Source: Nannocystis sp.
GTDB lineage: Bacteria > Myxococcota_A > Polyangia > Nannocystales > Nannocystaceae
Length of the DNA stretch: 64,000 bases
Direction: 5' to 3'
NCBI RefSeq assembly: GCF_016714285.1
Contig: NZ_JADJNN010000013.1
Coordinates: 1 to 64,000, forward strand
This document shows positions 43,412 to 52,185 of the stretch, piece by piece. The position numbers were made by a program, and so were the translations under genes. The first letter of the stretch is position 1, and each line of letters opens with the position of its first letter. The notes under the pieces were generated by a model. It was not told where the DNA came from and searched no databases. It saw only the letters and a list, made by a program, of their open reading frames with translations.

Positions 43412-45014
43412 GAAAACCGACACGAAGCGGGCTGCGCGACTGGCCGTACAACTGGCCGCACTACTGACCGCATCTCTGGCCGCATCTCTGGCCTCCGACG
43501 CGGCGCCCGCGTCGTCTCGGCGAGCGCTGGCGCACCGCGAGCTTTCCTCTACACTCCCGCGCGTGCACGAACTGCTCGACAGCTCCGCCGTCACCCTCGC
43601 CCGGTGGATCCGCGAGCGCAAGCTCTCCCCCGTCGAGCTGCTCTCCGCCCTCATCCACCGCATCGCCGACGTGAACCCGGCGATCAACGCCGTGATCGCC
43701 GAACGCCACGAGGCCGCCCGCGCCGAGGCCCGCGCCGCCGAACACCGCGTCATGCACGAGCCGCCGGAGTCGCTGCCGCCGCTGCTCGGCCTGCCCTACA
43801 CCGCCAAGGAGTACATCAGCGCCCGCGGCATGCCGCTCAGCGCCGGCATCTGGTCGCGCCGCCACGTCCGCGCCGAGCACGACGCCGAGACCGTCGCCCG
43901 CCTCGGCCGCGCCGGGGCGATCCTCGTCGGCATCACCAACGTGCCCGAGGGCGGCCTGTGGATGGAGACCTACAACGACGTCTACGGCCGCACCCACAAC
44001 CCGTGGGATCTCACCCGCACCGCCGGCGGTTCGAGCGGCGGCGAGGGGGCGATCGTCGCCAGCGGCGGCGTCGCCTTCGGCCTCGGCGCCGACGTCGGCG
44101 GATCGATCCGCATCCCCGCCGCCTTCTGCGGCTGCGTCGGCCACAAGCCCACCGGGCGCATGGTCCCCAACACCGGCTTCTGGCCGCCAGCCAGCGGTGA
44201 ACTCAGCGCTTACCTCGTCTGCGGCCCGCTCACCCGCCGCGTCGAGGACGTGCACCCGATCCTCTCCGTCCTCGCCGGCCCCGACGGCGTCGACGCCGTC
44301 GTCCGCCCGTGGGAGCTCCCGGACCCCGCGAGCATCGACCTGCGCGGCGTCACGGTCTACCCGATGGCCGGCGACGGCCGCGTGTGGGTGCGAGCGCCGA
44401 TGCGAGCCGCGATCGCCAGCGCCGCCGAGGCCCTCGCGGCCCGCGGCGCCACCATCGGCACCCTCGAGAGCCGGCGCATGCGCCAGGCCTTCCCGATCTG
44501 GAGCGCCATGATGTCCCTCTCCGGCAGCCCGCCCTACGCGGAGATCCTCGGCGGCGACCGCCCGATCGCCGTCGTCCGCGAGCTCACCCGCCTCCTCCTC
44601 GGCCGCTCCCGCCACACCCTCCCCGCCCTCATCGTCGTCGCCCTGGAGAACCTCTCCAACCACTTCACCGGCCGCAAGCACGAGCTCGTCGCCGTCGGCA
44701 AGCTGCTCCAGAGCGAGCTGGAGGAGGCCCTCGGCCCGCGCGGCGTCCTCCTGTTCCCGCCTTACAGCCGGCCCGCCCCGCGCCACAGCTGGCCGCTGCT
44801 GACCCCCTTCGATTTCGTCTGCACCGGCCTGTTCAACGTGCTCGAGTTCCCCTCCACCACCCTCCCGATCCTGTGGCACCGCGGCCTCCCGGTCGGCATC
44901 CAGGTGATCGCCCGCCGCGGCAACGACAGCCTCACCATCGCCGTCGCCCACGCGCTCGAGCAGGCCTTCGGCGGCTGGCGCCGCGCCAACCCCCCGCTCG
45001 CCGTCGCCGCCTGA
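43410..45014 (+). CDS. FAAH-like amidase (amidase signature family)
   Basis: This hydrolyses an amide bond with a Ser-cisSer-Lys triad. Using the longer start, the residues are Lys133 (YTAKEY), Ser208 (GGSSGGE) and Ser232 (GGSIRIPAAFCG), spaced as in fatty acid amide hydrolase. The body GEGAIVASGGVAFGLGADVG closely follows FAAH. The GTG at 43410 lies inside a palindrome, and the first 35 codons contain a repeated CTGGCCGCATCT unit encoding a signal-like LAALLTASLAASLAS. A GTG at 43563 (HELLDSS) would give a cytoplasmic 483-residue protein. Which start is used decides whether the enzyme is exported. The substrate is unknown; lipid amides are one option. Confidence 0.87.
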   Translation: MKTDTKRAARLAVQLAALLTASLAASLASDAAPASSRRALAHRELSSTLPRVHELLDSSAVTLARWIRERKLSPVELLSALIHRIADVNPAINAVIAERHEAARAEARAAEHRVMHEPPESLPPLLGLPYTAKEYISARGMPLSAGIWSRRHVRAEHDAETVARLGRAGAILVGITNVPEGGLWMETYNDVYGRTHNPWDLTRTAGGSSGGEGAIVASGGVAFGLGADVGGSIRIPAAFCGCVGHKPTGRMVPNTGFWPPASGELSAYLVCGPLTRRVEDVHPILSVLAGPDGVDAVVRPWELPDPASIDLRGVTVYPMAGDGRVWVRAPMRAAIASAAEALAARGATIGTLESRRMRQAFPIWSAMMSLSGSPPYAEILGGDRPIAVVRELTRLLLGRSRHTLPALIVVALENLSNHFTGRKHELVAVGKLLQSELEEALGPRGVLLFPPYSRPAPRHSWPLLTPFDFVCTGLFNVLEFPSTTLPILWHRGLPVGIQVIARRGNDSLTIAVAHALEQAFGGWRRANPPLAVAA

Positions 45015-45046
45015 TAGCTCCGACAGGCCCTCGGGACGGCGGCACA

Positions 45047-45139
45047 GGACATGTCCCGAGGGACATGTCCGTAAACCAGATAAGGACATGTCCCGGGGGA
45101 CATGCCCAGAACCCGCGACATGTCCCGAGGGACATGCCC
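45047..45139. repeat. Array of three copies of a 24-bp double palindrome
   Basis: Copies at 45047-45070, 45084-45107 and 45116-45139. Each is two decamers GGACATGTCC (or one-base variants GGACATGCCC and CGACATGTCC) separated by four bases, CGAG or CGGG. Each decamer is itself a palindrome. Spacers are 13 and 8 bases. The array lies between the convergent amidase and repeat-protein genes. This is the cleanest member of the dispersed family. Confidence 0.85.
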
Positions 45140-45149
45140 ATCAACCAGC

Positions 45150-48149
45150 TCAGGGCCGCTTGCCCGCCGCGATCTGCAGCGTCCCCCCGCCCGCGAGCCC
45201 GAAGTTCACCACCGTCCCCTCGAGCACCTCGGTCAGCGAGCCGAGCAGGTAGCTGTTGCCGCCGGTCACGTCCTGCCCGTCGACGCTCACGATCTCGTCC
45301 CCGATCTTCATCCCTCCCGCCGCCGCCGCGCTGCCCGGGCGGACCACCGCCACGATCGATCGCCGCGCCAGCGGGTCCGCGCCCGGCTCGCTCTGCTTGA
45401 GGCTGTAACCGAAGTCGCCGGCCGCCTGGTCCTGCTTCACCCGCTTCTTGCTCACCTTGATCGGCGGGATCTCGACAGCCTCGCCGGTCGCCGCGACGAA
45501 GGTCGGCAGGAAGGTCCAGCCGTAGTCCTCGTCGTCCCAATTGCGCGGCATCACCATCACTCGCACCTTGCCCGTCGGCGCGTGCTCCACCTCGTAGCGG
45601 CCGGCCGCGTCCGTGATGTTCAGCTTCTCATCGTCGCCGCCGCCGAAGCTGAAGCTCGCGCCCCCGCCCTCGGCGCTCACCGACACCCGCAGCCCCGGCA
45701 CCGGCTGCCCCTCGAGGTTCACCACCTTGCCGCGCACCGTCACCTTCGGCGCCAGCTCGACGCGCACGCCGCTGGTGTCCTGCCCCGCCGTCATCGCCGC
45801 CTCGACCTCCGCCGTCCCCGACCCGGCGTTGACGCGCACCTTGAACTTGCCCGCCGGCAGCTCGGCCAGGGTCCACGCCCCGCTGGTGCGGAAGAAGTGG
45901 TCGGTGCGCGAGAACCCGGTCGCGTCGTCGCGCAGCGACACCGTGAACTCCTCGGGCGCCCCGCCGCCGACCAGCGTCACCGTCCCGCTCATCCGCCCCG
46001 CCTCGGCGATCGTCAGCACGACATCACCGCCGAGCTCGACGTGCTCGAGGATCGCCTCGCCGCCGCCCTTGCGATGCGCCCGCAGCGTGTGCTTGCCCTC
46101 CTGCAGGTCCTCCAGCGCGAAGCGCCCGTCCGGGTCCGTCAGCTCCGGCGTCTGCCAGAAGCTGCCCCATCGCCCCGAGCGCACCGCCTGCCCGCTCGCC
46201 TGCGTCGCGCTGTCCGACTCCCGCGTCGCCTCGATGAACGCGTCCGCCAGCGGCCCGCCGTCGGCGTCGCGCACCACCCCGCTGATGCGCCCGTCGCTGC
46301 GCTCGACCACCAGCTTGACCTCCTCCACCCCGCCCTCGCGCACCGTCACCTTCTCGCCCTGCACGTCGTCGTCGCTGGTCCCCGGCGCCCGCATCTCGTC
46401 GCCCCAGCCGCGCCGCGCCGTCAGCCGGTACTCGCCCGCCGCCACGAACGGGAAGCTGAAGCTGCCGTCGTCGCCCGCCGCCGTGTTCTGCCAGTGCACC
46501 CCGTCGTGCATCGACACGTTGGCCCGCGGGATCGGGTTGCCCTTCGCGTCGCGCACGCTGCCCTTCACCTCGCCGGTCGCCGGCAGCTCGAGCCGCAGCC
46601 CCTCGAGGTCCTTGCCCTTCGTCAGCGTCGCCGGGATCGGCTTGGCCGGGGTCGCCCGCGGCGGCTCCCACACGTTCAGGCTGATCTGGTACTCGCCGGG
46701 CAGCAGCCCAGCCATCTCGAACTTCCCCTGCGCGTCAGTATCACCGCCCCAGGTGCCCGTCTGGTGCGCGCGCGGCTGGCTCGGGTCCGGCTTCGGCGAC
46801 GCGCTCACGCTCACCCGCGGCACCGGCTTCCCGCTCGCGTCGACCACCACCCCGCGGATCGCCAGACCTCGCGTCACCTCCCAGCGCTGCCCCGCGACGC
46901 TCTTGTCCACCAGCTTCACCTTCGGCGCGTGCTCGGGCGAGATGAAGCCCTGACAATTGATCTCCACCGTGAACTCGCCCGGCAGCAGCCCGCGCACCCG
47001 CACCGTCCCGTCGCTCTCCGGCGAGGCCCACTCCTTGCGCGCGTTGGCCTTGTCCTCCAGGGTCACCCACGCCTGGTCGCAGGCCTGATCGCCGCCCTCG
47101 CCCGTGATCACCACCTTGCCCTCGATGAAGAACGCCGGGTGCGCCTTGATCGTGATCGACTCCGAGGTCTCCCCGAGCCCGAGGATCGCCTGCTCGTCCG
47201 CCAGGCCGAAGGCGTCGTCCGCCTCCGCCTTCGGCTTGTACGGCCCCGGCCGCAGCCCATCGAGCCGGAAGTTCCCGCCCGCGTCCGTGATCGCCGCGGC
47301 CTGGTTCCAGCCGTCGCCCCCGCTCTCCGCCGTCACCCGCGCGCCCTCCACCGGCGTCCCGTCGGCCACCCGCACGACCTTCCCGACCAGCACCGACTCC
47401 GGTGTCAGATACACCTCGAAGAAGTGCCCCGGCACCGCCCCCGACTCCCAGCCCGGCGCATAACCATCCGCGTCCGCCGAGACCCAGCCCTCGCCCGGCC
47501 GCACCCACAGGCTGAAGTTGCCGTCCGCCCCGGTGAACCCGAGCGCCATGTTCGACATCACCTGCGCCCCCTCGATCAGCCCGCCGCTCAGGTCCTTCAC
47601 CACCCCGCGCAGCTCGACCCCGCCGCCCTCGAGCACGATGTCGATGTCCGCCACCGCCGCCCCCGGACGCAGCTCCACGCTGGTGCGCCGCGCCACCCCC
47701 TCGCCGCGGTGATAGGTGTCGGCGATGAACCCCCGCGCGCTGGCCGTCACCCCGTGGTTCACCCCGAACAGCCCGTCGAGCTGGTAGTGCCCGTCCTTCT
47801 CGCTGCTCGTGCAGGTCGCCCGCCGCGTGTCCGCGCTCGCCAGCTTCTCCGAGTGGGCCCGCGCGCACACCATCGCCCCGGCGATCGCCGCCCCCTTCTG
47901 GTCGCGCACCGTCCCCGCGATCGACGCCCGCTCCGCCCGCCGCGGATCGATCACCAGCCGCGACTTGCCCAGCGCGTCCAGATCGATCGCCCGCGAGGCC
48001 TCGCTCGCCCGCCGCAGCTCCGCGTCGTCCACCTCGGTCGCCTCCGCCGGCGCCTCGCGCCCGCGCCACAACCACACCCCCGCGCCGACCAGCGCGAACA
48101 GGGCGAGCACGCCCGGCCATCGACTCCGTGACTGTTCCGTTCGTTGCAT
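45150..48149 (-). CDS. Large surface protein: carboxypeptidase-regulatory-like repeats plus PDZ domain (paralogue A)
   Basis: This is a 999-residue exported or membrane-anchored protein. It starts with a charged N-terminus and one hydrophobic helix (about 12-30). Then come about eight beta-sandwich repeats of the carboxypeptidase-regulatory/SpaA type, each with a motif like VSG-VVRDADGGPL-x-TDADGRFRLDGL-LPGxYxL, visible near residues 75, 165, 250, 430 and 560. The C-terminal 100 residues form a PDZ domain (VAVVRPGSAAAAGGMKIGDEIVSVDG). The ATG at 48149 has GGAG upstream. No peptidase site is seen; the repeats are structural or binding. A paralogue of the same plan follows 44 bases further upstream on the strand. 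Confidence 0.85.
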   Translation of the reverse strand: MQRTEQSRSRWPGVLALFALVGAGVWLWRGREAPAEATEVDDAELRRASEASRAIDLDALGKSRLVIDPRRAERASIAGTVRDQKGAAIAGAMVCARAHSEKLASADTRRATCTSSEKDGHYQLDGLFGVNHGVTASARGFIADTYHRGEGVARRTSVELRPGAAVADIDIVLEGGGVELRGVVKDLSGGLIEGAQVMSNMALGFTGADGNFSLWVRPGEGWVSADADGYAPGWESGAVPGHFFEVYLTPESVLVGKVVRVADGTPVEGARVTAESGGDGWNQAAAITDAGGNFRLDGLRPGPYKPKAEADDAFGLADEQAILGLGETSESITIKAHPAFFIEGKVVITGEGGDQACDQAWVTLEDKANARKEWASPESDGTVRVRGLLPGEFTVEINCQGFISPEHAPKVKLVDKSVAGQRWEVTRGLAIRGVVVDASGKPVPRVSVSASPKPDPSQPRAHQTGTWGGDTDAQGKFEMAGLLPGEYQISLNVWEPPRATPAKPIPATLTKGKDLEGLRLELPATGEVKGSVRDAKGNPIPRANVSMHDGVHWQNTAAGDDGSFSFPFVAAGEYRLTARRGWGDEMRAPGTSDDDVQGEKVTVREGGVEEVKLVVERSDGRISGVVRDADGGPLADAFIEATRESDSATQASGQAVRSGRWGSFWQTPELTDPDGRFALEDLQEGKHTLRAHRKGGGEAILEHVELGGDVVLTIAEAGRMSGTVTLVGGGAPEEFTVSLRDDATGFSRTDHFFRTSGAWTLAELPAGKFKVRVNAGSGTAEVEAAMTAGQDTSGVRVELAPKVTVRGKVVNLEGQPVPGLRVSVSAEGGGASFSFGGGDDEKLNITDAAGRYEVEHAPTGKVRVMVMPRNWDDEDYGWTFLPTFVAATGEAVEIPPIKVSKKRVKQDQAAGDFGYSLKQSEPGADPLARRSIVAVVRPGSAAAAGGMKIGDEIVSVDGQDVTGGNSYLLGSLTEVLEGTVVNFGLAGGGTLQIAAGKRP

Positions 48150-48193
48150 CGCCACGCTCCTCCGCTCTCACCTGAGAAATTCCACGCCGCGCA

Positions 48194-51132
48194 TCACGGT
48201 GGCTTCCCCGCCGTGACCGCGACCGTCACCCCGCGCGCCAGCCCCAGCCGCACCACCGCGCCCGGGGGGACGATCGTGAGGTTGTTGTGTAGATACGCGT
48301 CGGCCCCGATCACGCTCTGTCCCTCGACCATCACGATCTCGTCGCCGGCCTGCAGCCCCGCCGCCGCCGCCGGCCCACCCGGCCGCACCACCGCCACGAC
48401 CTGGCGCCGCTGCAGCGGGTCGGCCCCCGGCTCCACGTGCCGGAGCGTGTACCCGAGGTTGCCCACCGGGTCGCCGCGCTCCACCAAGTTGCGCGTCATC
48501 CGGATCGGCGGCAGCTCCACCTCGGCCTCGCCCTCCGCGATCGTCACCGTCGTCCGCGTCGACTGATACTCGGTGGTCGAGCGCGGCATCGCCATCACCT
48601 GCACCACCCCGACCGGCGCCTGCTTCACCGTGTAGCGCCCCGCCGCGTCGCTCACGTGCTCGCCCGTCGGCGTCCCGAAGCGGAAGCTGTTGCCCGTCGT
48701 GATCACCACCGACACCCCAGCCACCGGTACGCCCTCGAGGTCCACCACCGTCCCGCGCGCCGTCACCTGCCCCGCCAGTTGCACGGTGACCCCGGTCTTG
48801 TCCTCCCCCGGCGCCAGCGCGACCTTCACCTTCCCGGTCCCGCCCGACGCCGTCACCGCGATCTCGAAGTCACCGTCCTCCAGCTCATTCAGCCGCCACG
48901 CCCCGCCAGTGCGAAAGAACTGATCCGTACGGTGGTACCCGCTCAACGGGTCGCGCAGCGTCAGCGTGAACTCCTCCGGCGCCCCGCCGCCCGCCAGCAC
49001 CACCGTCCCCGCCATGCTCCCGGTCTCCGCCAGCGTCAGCGTCACCACCTCACCGATCGCCACGTGCTCGCGCAGCGCCTGCCCGCCGCCGCGCCGCTGC
49101 GCCCGCACGCTGTACTTCCCCGGCAGCAGCCCCTCGATCGTGAATCGCCCGTCCGCGTCGGTCAGCAGCGGCCTATCCGTGTACATGCGCCAGCGCTGCC
49201 GCCCCGCCTCCCCGGCCACCGCCGCCGCGCTCTCCGACTCGCGCCCGGTCTCGATGAACGCGTCGCTCACCGCCCCGCCGTCCGCATCACGCACCACGCC
49301 AGAGATCTTCCCGTCCGCCACCTCGACCACCATCTCCACCATCTCCACCGCCCCCGCGCGCACCGTCACCGGCACCCCCTGCAGGTCGTCGTCGCCGCTC
49401 CCCGGCGCGCGCAGCAGGTTCTCCCCGCGCCGCGCCGACAGCCGATACTCACCCGCCGACACCTCCGGGAAGTGGAAGCTCCCGTCGTCGCCCGCCCCGC
49501 GCCACTGGCTGCGCCCGCCCGTCAGCGACAACGTCACCCGCGCGAGCCCCTGCCCCCTCGCGTCGCGCACCCAACCCCTCAGCTCGCCCCCCGCCGGCAA
49601 CTCGATGCGCACTCCCTCGAGGTCCCGCCCCGCCAGCAGCTCCACCGCGATCGGCTTGGCCGGCAGGGCCCGCGACGGATGCGAATCGAGCACGCTCACC
49701 AGATACTTGCCCGGCACCAGGCCGGGCAGCACAAAGCCCCCCTGCTCGTCCGTCGCCAGCGAGGACCTGTTGATCAGCCGCGCCCGCGGCTGCGTCGGGT
49801 CGGCCTGCCCGCTCGCATACAAAGTGACCCGCGACGCCGGCTGCCCGCGACCATCGACCACCACCCCGCGGATCGCCTGCCCCCGCGTCACCTCCCAGCG
49901 CAGCCCCGTCACGCTCGCCCCGCGCACTTGCACCGGCGGATAGCTCTCGGCCGACAGCATCCCGTCGCAGCGCACATACACCGTGTACTCCCCCGGCAGC
50001 AGCCCGCGCACCTGCACCGTCCCGTCCGGCTCGAGCACCGCGTAGTCCTGCCGCCCCTGCGTCTGGTCGACCACGCCGATCGACCCGCCCGCATCGCAAC
50101 CGCCGCCACCCGCCACCACCACCGTCCCAGCCACCATGAACGCCGGATGCGCCTCGATCACCACCGGCGCGGAGGTCTCGCCGAAGCCGAGGATCACCTG
50201 CTCCTTCGCAAGTCCGTATGCATCATCCGCCTCGGCGCGGGCCTTGTACGGCCCGGGCAGCAGCTCGTCGATGCGAAACGCCCCGTTCGCGTCGCTGATC
50301 ACCTGCTGCCCGCCCTCCGACGCCCACACCATCGCCCCCGCGATCGGCGAGCCATCCCCCGCGCGCACCACCTTCCCGATCAGCACCGACTCCGGCACCA
50401 GGTTCAGCTCGAAGCGATGCCCGGGCGCCACCCCGCCCTCCTGCGCCGGCACGTAGCCCTCCGCCTTGGTCCACACCCGCGTCTCCCCCGGCTGCACCCA
50501 CAGCGAGAACTCGCCCTCCGGCCCCGACGCCGCGATCGCCACCCCGGTCCCCACGCTCTGGCCACCACCCGACACCTGCGCCCCCTCGACTGGCCCACCG
50601 CTCAGGTCGCGCACCACCCCCGTGATCTCGACCGCGCCGCCTTGCAGCGTGATGTCGATCCCCCGCGTCTCCTGCCCCGCCCGCAGCGCGACCGTGCTGC
50701 GCTGCGCCTCGCCCTCGCCGCGCGTGTGAAACATCGGCACGAAGCCCCGCGCCATCCCGCTGACCCGGTGGCTCACCGGCAGCAGCTCGCCGATCCGGTA
50801 GTGCCCGTCGCGCCCGCTGCTGGCACAGCGCAGCTCCTCCGCGCCCCCGGCCTGCCACGGCAGCTCGAGCAGCGCGCACACCTTCGCCTCCGCCACGGGC
50901 CGGCCCTGCTCGTCGCGCACCGTCCCCGACACCGCCGCCAGCCCCAGCCCCACCGGCAACGCCGGCAGCTCCAGCCGGTCCCGCGGCCCCGCCACCGCCG
51001 CCGTGGCCTCCGCCCCCGCCTCTGCTCCGCCTCCGCCTCCGCGCCTGGCCCACGCCACCACCACAGCAGCGCGAGCACCCCGAGCAGCCCGAGCACCCCC
51101 ACGATCGCCCGCGAGCTGGTCCGTCGCCCCAT
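48194..51132 (-). CDS. Large surface protein: same repeat/PDZ plan (paralogue B), N-terminal one-base frameshift
   Basis: This is a paralogue of the previous gene: about 8 carboxypeptidase-regulatory-like repeats and a C-terminal PDZ domain (VAVVRPGGPAAAAGLQAGDEIVMVEG). The N-terminal signal/anchor (MGRRTSSRAIVGVLGLLGVL, then WWWRGPG) opens at 51132 but in another frame; the two meet near 51021-51027, in a GGCGGAGGCGGAGCAGAGG stretch, after restoring one base. The readable downstream frame has an alternative ATG-like start at 51064 that would lack the anchor. Sequence similarity to paralogue A is clear throughout (for example VRDLSGGPVEGAQV against VKDLSGGLIEGAQV). Tandem duplication followed by divergence is likely. 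Confidence 0.82.
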
Positions 51133-51423
51133 CCTCGTCACTCCTCGAACCTGGCCTTCGGGTCCTGTCCCTGGGGCCCTGTCCATTCGTACAGGCTCAC
51201 CTGCCCCGAAGGACAGCTCGTCCCTCGGCCCCCGGGTCCACCCTGCATGACACGCGCGCCCGCGAATTTAGTTCCCAACACCGTCATCTATTGTAGGGGT
51301 CCCACGCCCACACGTGAAGCCCACCCCACCGATCCCGCGCCTGTGTGCTCCCGGGGGTCATCGACGCGGCCCCGCCTCACTGCACCGGCGCGACCCGGTC
51401 CGGCACGACCGCCCCGGCCCGCA
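51133..51423. repeat. Spacer with clustered palindrome-family sites
   Basis: Several degenerate copies lie between 51165 and 51215. The best is CCTGT-eight bases-ACAGG (51178-51195). They lie upstream of paralogue B. No gene is recognised in the 290 bases. Confidence 0.5.
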
Positions 51424-51705
51424 TCACGACGCAGGCGCGACCCGATCCGGCACGATGTACACCTCGTCTTCCCCCGCGAGCTTCACGTTCCAGCAGCCCT
51501 CGCGCTCGCCGACCAGCGTAAACCGGGTCCCCTTGGCCAGCTTGCCGTCGTTGGCGCGCTCCTGCTTGCAGCCGCTGTCATAGAACGGCGTCTCGCGGGT
51601 GACCACATAGCTGGCCCCCGGCGTCGCCGTCGGCGCCGCGCTCTCCTGTCCCTTGGGACAGCCACCGACCGCCACCAGCATCAGCACAAACCACACGTGC
51701 CTCAT
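51424..51705 (-). CDS. Small SH3-like lipoprotein
   Basis: This is a 93-residue exported lipoprotein. The start at 51705 gives the signal MRHVWFVLMLVAVGGC with Cys16 in the lipobox. The mature part (about 40-93) has short strands with a Cys pair (GCKQERANDGKLAKGTRFTLVGEREGCW), like small bacterial SH3-type domains. The dispersed palindrome (51646-51661) encodes the first mature residues, right after the lipid-bearing Cys. Function unknown. Confidence 0.72.
   Translation of the reverse strand: MRHVWFVLMLVAVGGCPKGQESAAPTATPGASYVVTRETPFYDSGCKQERANDGKLAKGTRFTLVGEREGCWNVKLAGEDEVYIVPDRVAPAS
51646..51661. repeat. Dispersed palindrome at the lipobox junction
   Basis: CTGTCCC-TT-GGGACAG, a perfect 7-base stem, begins within the lipobox Cys codon of the small SH3-like lipoprotein and encodes CPKGQ. 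Confidence 0.65.
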
Positions 51706-51902
51706 GGAAGCCCTCCGCCGGCATTGTACGCCCCCGCGCAGCGTCCGCGCCGAGCGATCCGCGAATGTCCGCTGCGCCTTCCGCAACCGCGCGACGGCTC
51801 TCGGCGCGCGCGCCAAAGGGCGCTGATCCGCGAATTGACGGAGCTACGCCGGCTCCCGCATCCTGCAAGTCGAGACGCGCCGTGAACCAAAGGAGTGAAG
51901 CC

Positions 51903-52058
51903 ATGACGAACCCCGTCGACCCCAAAGACCCCAAAGACCCCAAAGACCCGGTCGCCGCCGAGGACCCCGCGGCCTCGGAGCCAGCCGAGAGCTCCGAGGC
52001 CCCGAAGGCTGCTCCCAAGCCCGCGGTCGCGCCCGACGGACAGATCAACGACATTTGA
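51903..52058 (+). CDS. 51-residue Asp-Pro-Lys repeat peptide
   Basis: The frame starts with ATG and has a strong ribosome binding site, AAAGGAG, at a good distance (about 51888). It encodes an acidic Pro-rich peptide: three PKD repeats, then an Ala/Pro/Glu-rich stretch and a QINDI end. A perfect 16-base palindrome (GGCGGCCCGGGCCGCC) follows the stop by three bases. The RBS and this stem support a real gene. No similarity is recognised. It is divergent from the SH3-like lipoprotein and converges with the M4 protease gene. Confidence 0.6.
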   Translation: MTNPVDPKDPKDPKDPVAAEDPAASEPAESSEAPKAAPKPAVAPDGQINDI

Positions 52059-52060
52059 CT

Positions 52061-52076
52061 GGCGGCCCGGGCCGCC
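52061..52076 (+). terminator. Palindrome after the small peptide gene
   Basis: GGCGGCCCGGGCCGCC is a perfect 16-base palindrome just after the stop of the 51-residue gene. It lacks a T-run, so it is a plausible but not certain terminator. Confidence 0.5.
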
Positions 52077-52185
52077 TCGTGGCGGCATCCGGGTCGACGA
52101 CAGGTGAGCGAATACGGGTCGCCGCGGAGCCCGTCGCTCACCAATGCGCGGACTGGTTCCTACGCCTGTTCGCTCTCCCGGCTCG

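Noticed and set aside
45047..45139. Possible CRISPR array
   Set aside because: Only three repeats, spacers of 8 and 13 bases, and related single copies dispersed through the window.
45102..48131. A 1009-residue plus-strand frame
   Set aside because: Arg/His-rich antisense shadow of the repeat/PDZ gene; no fold or motif.
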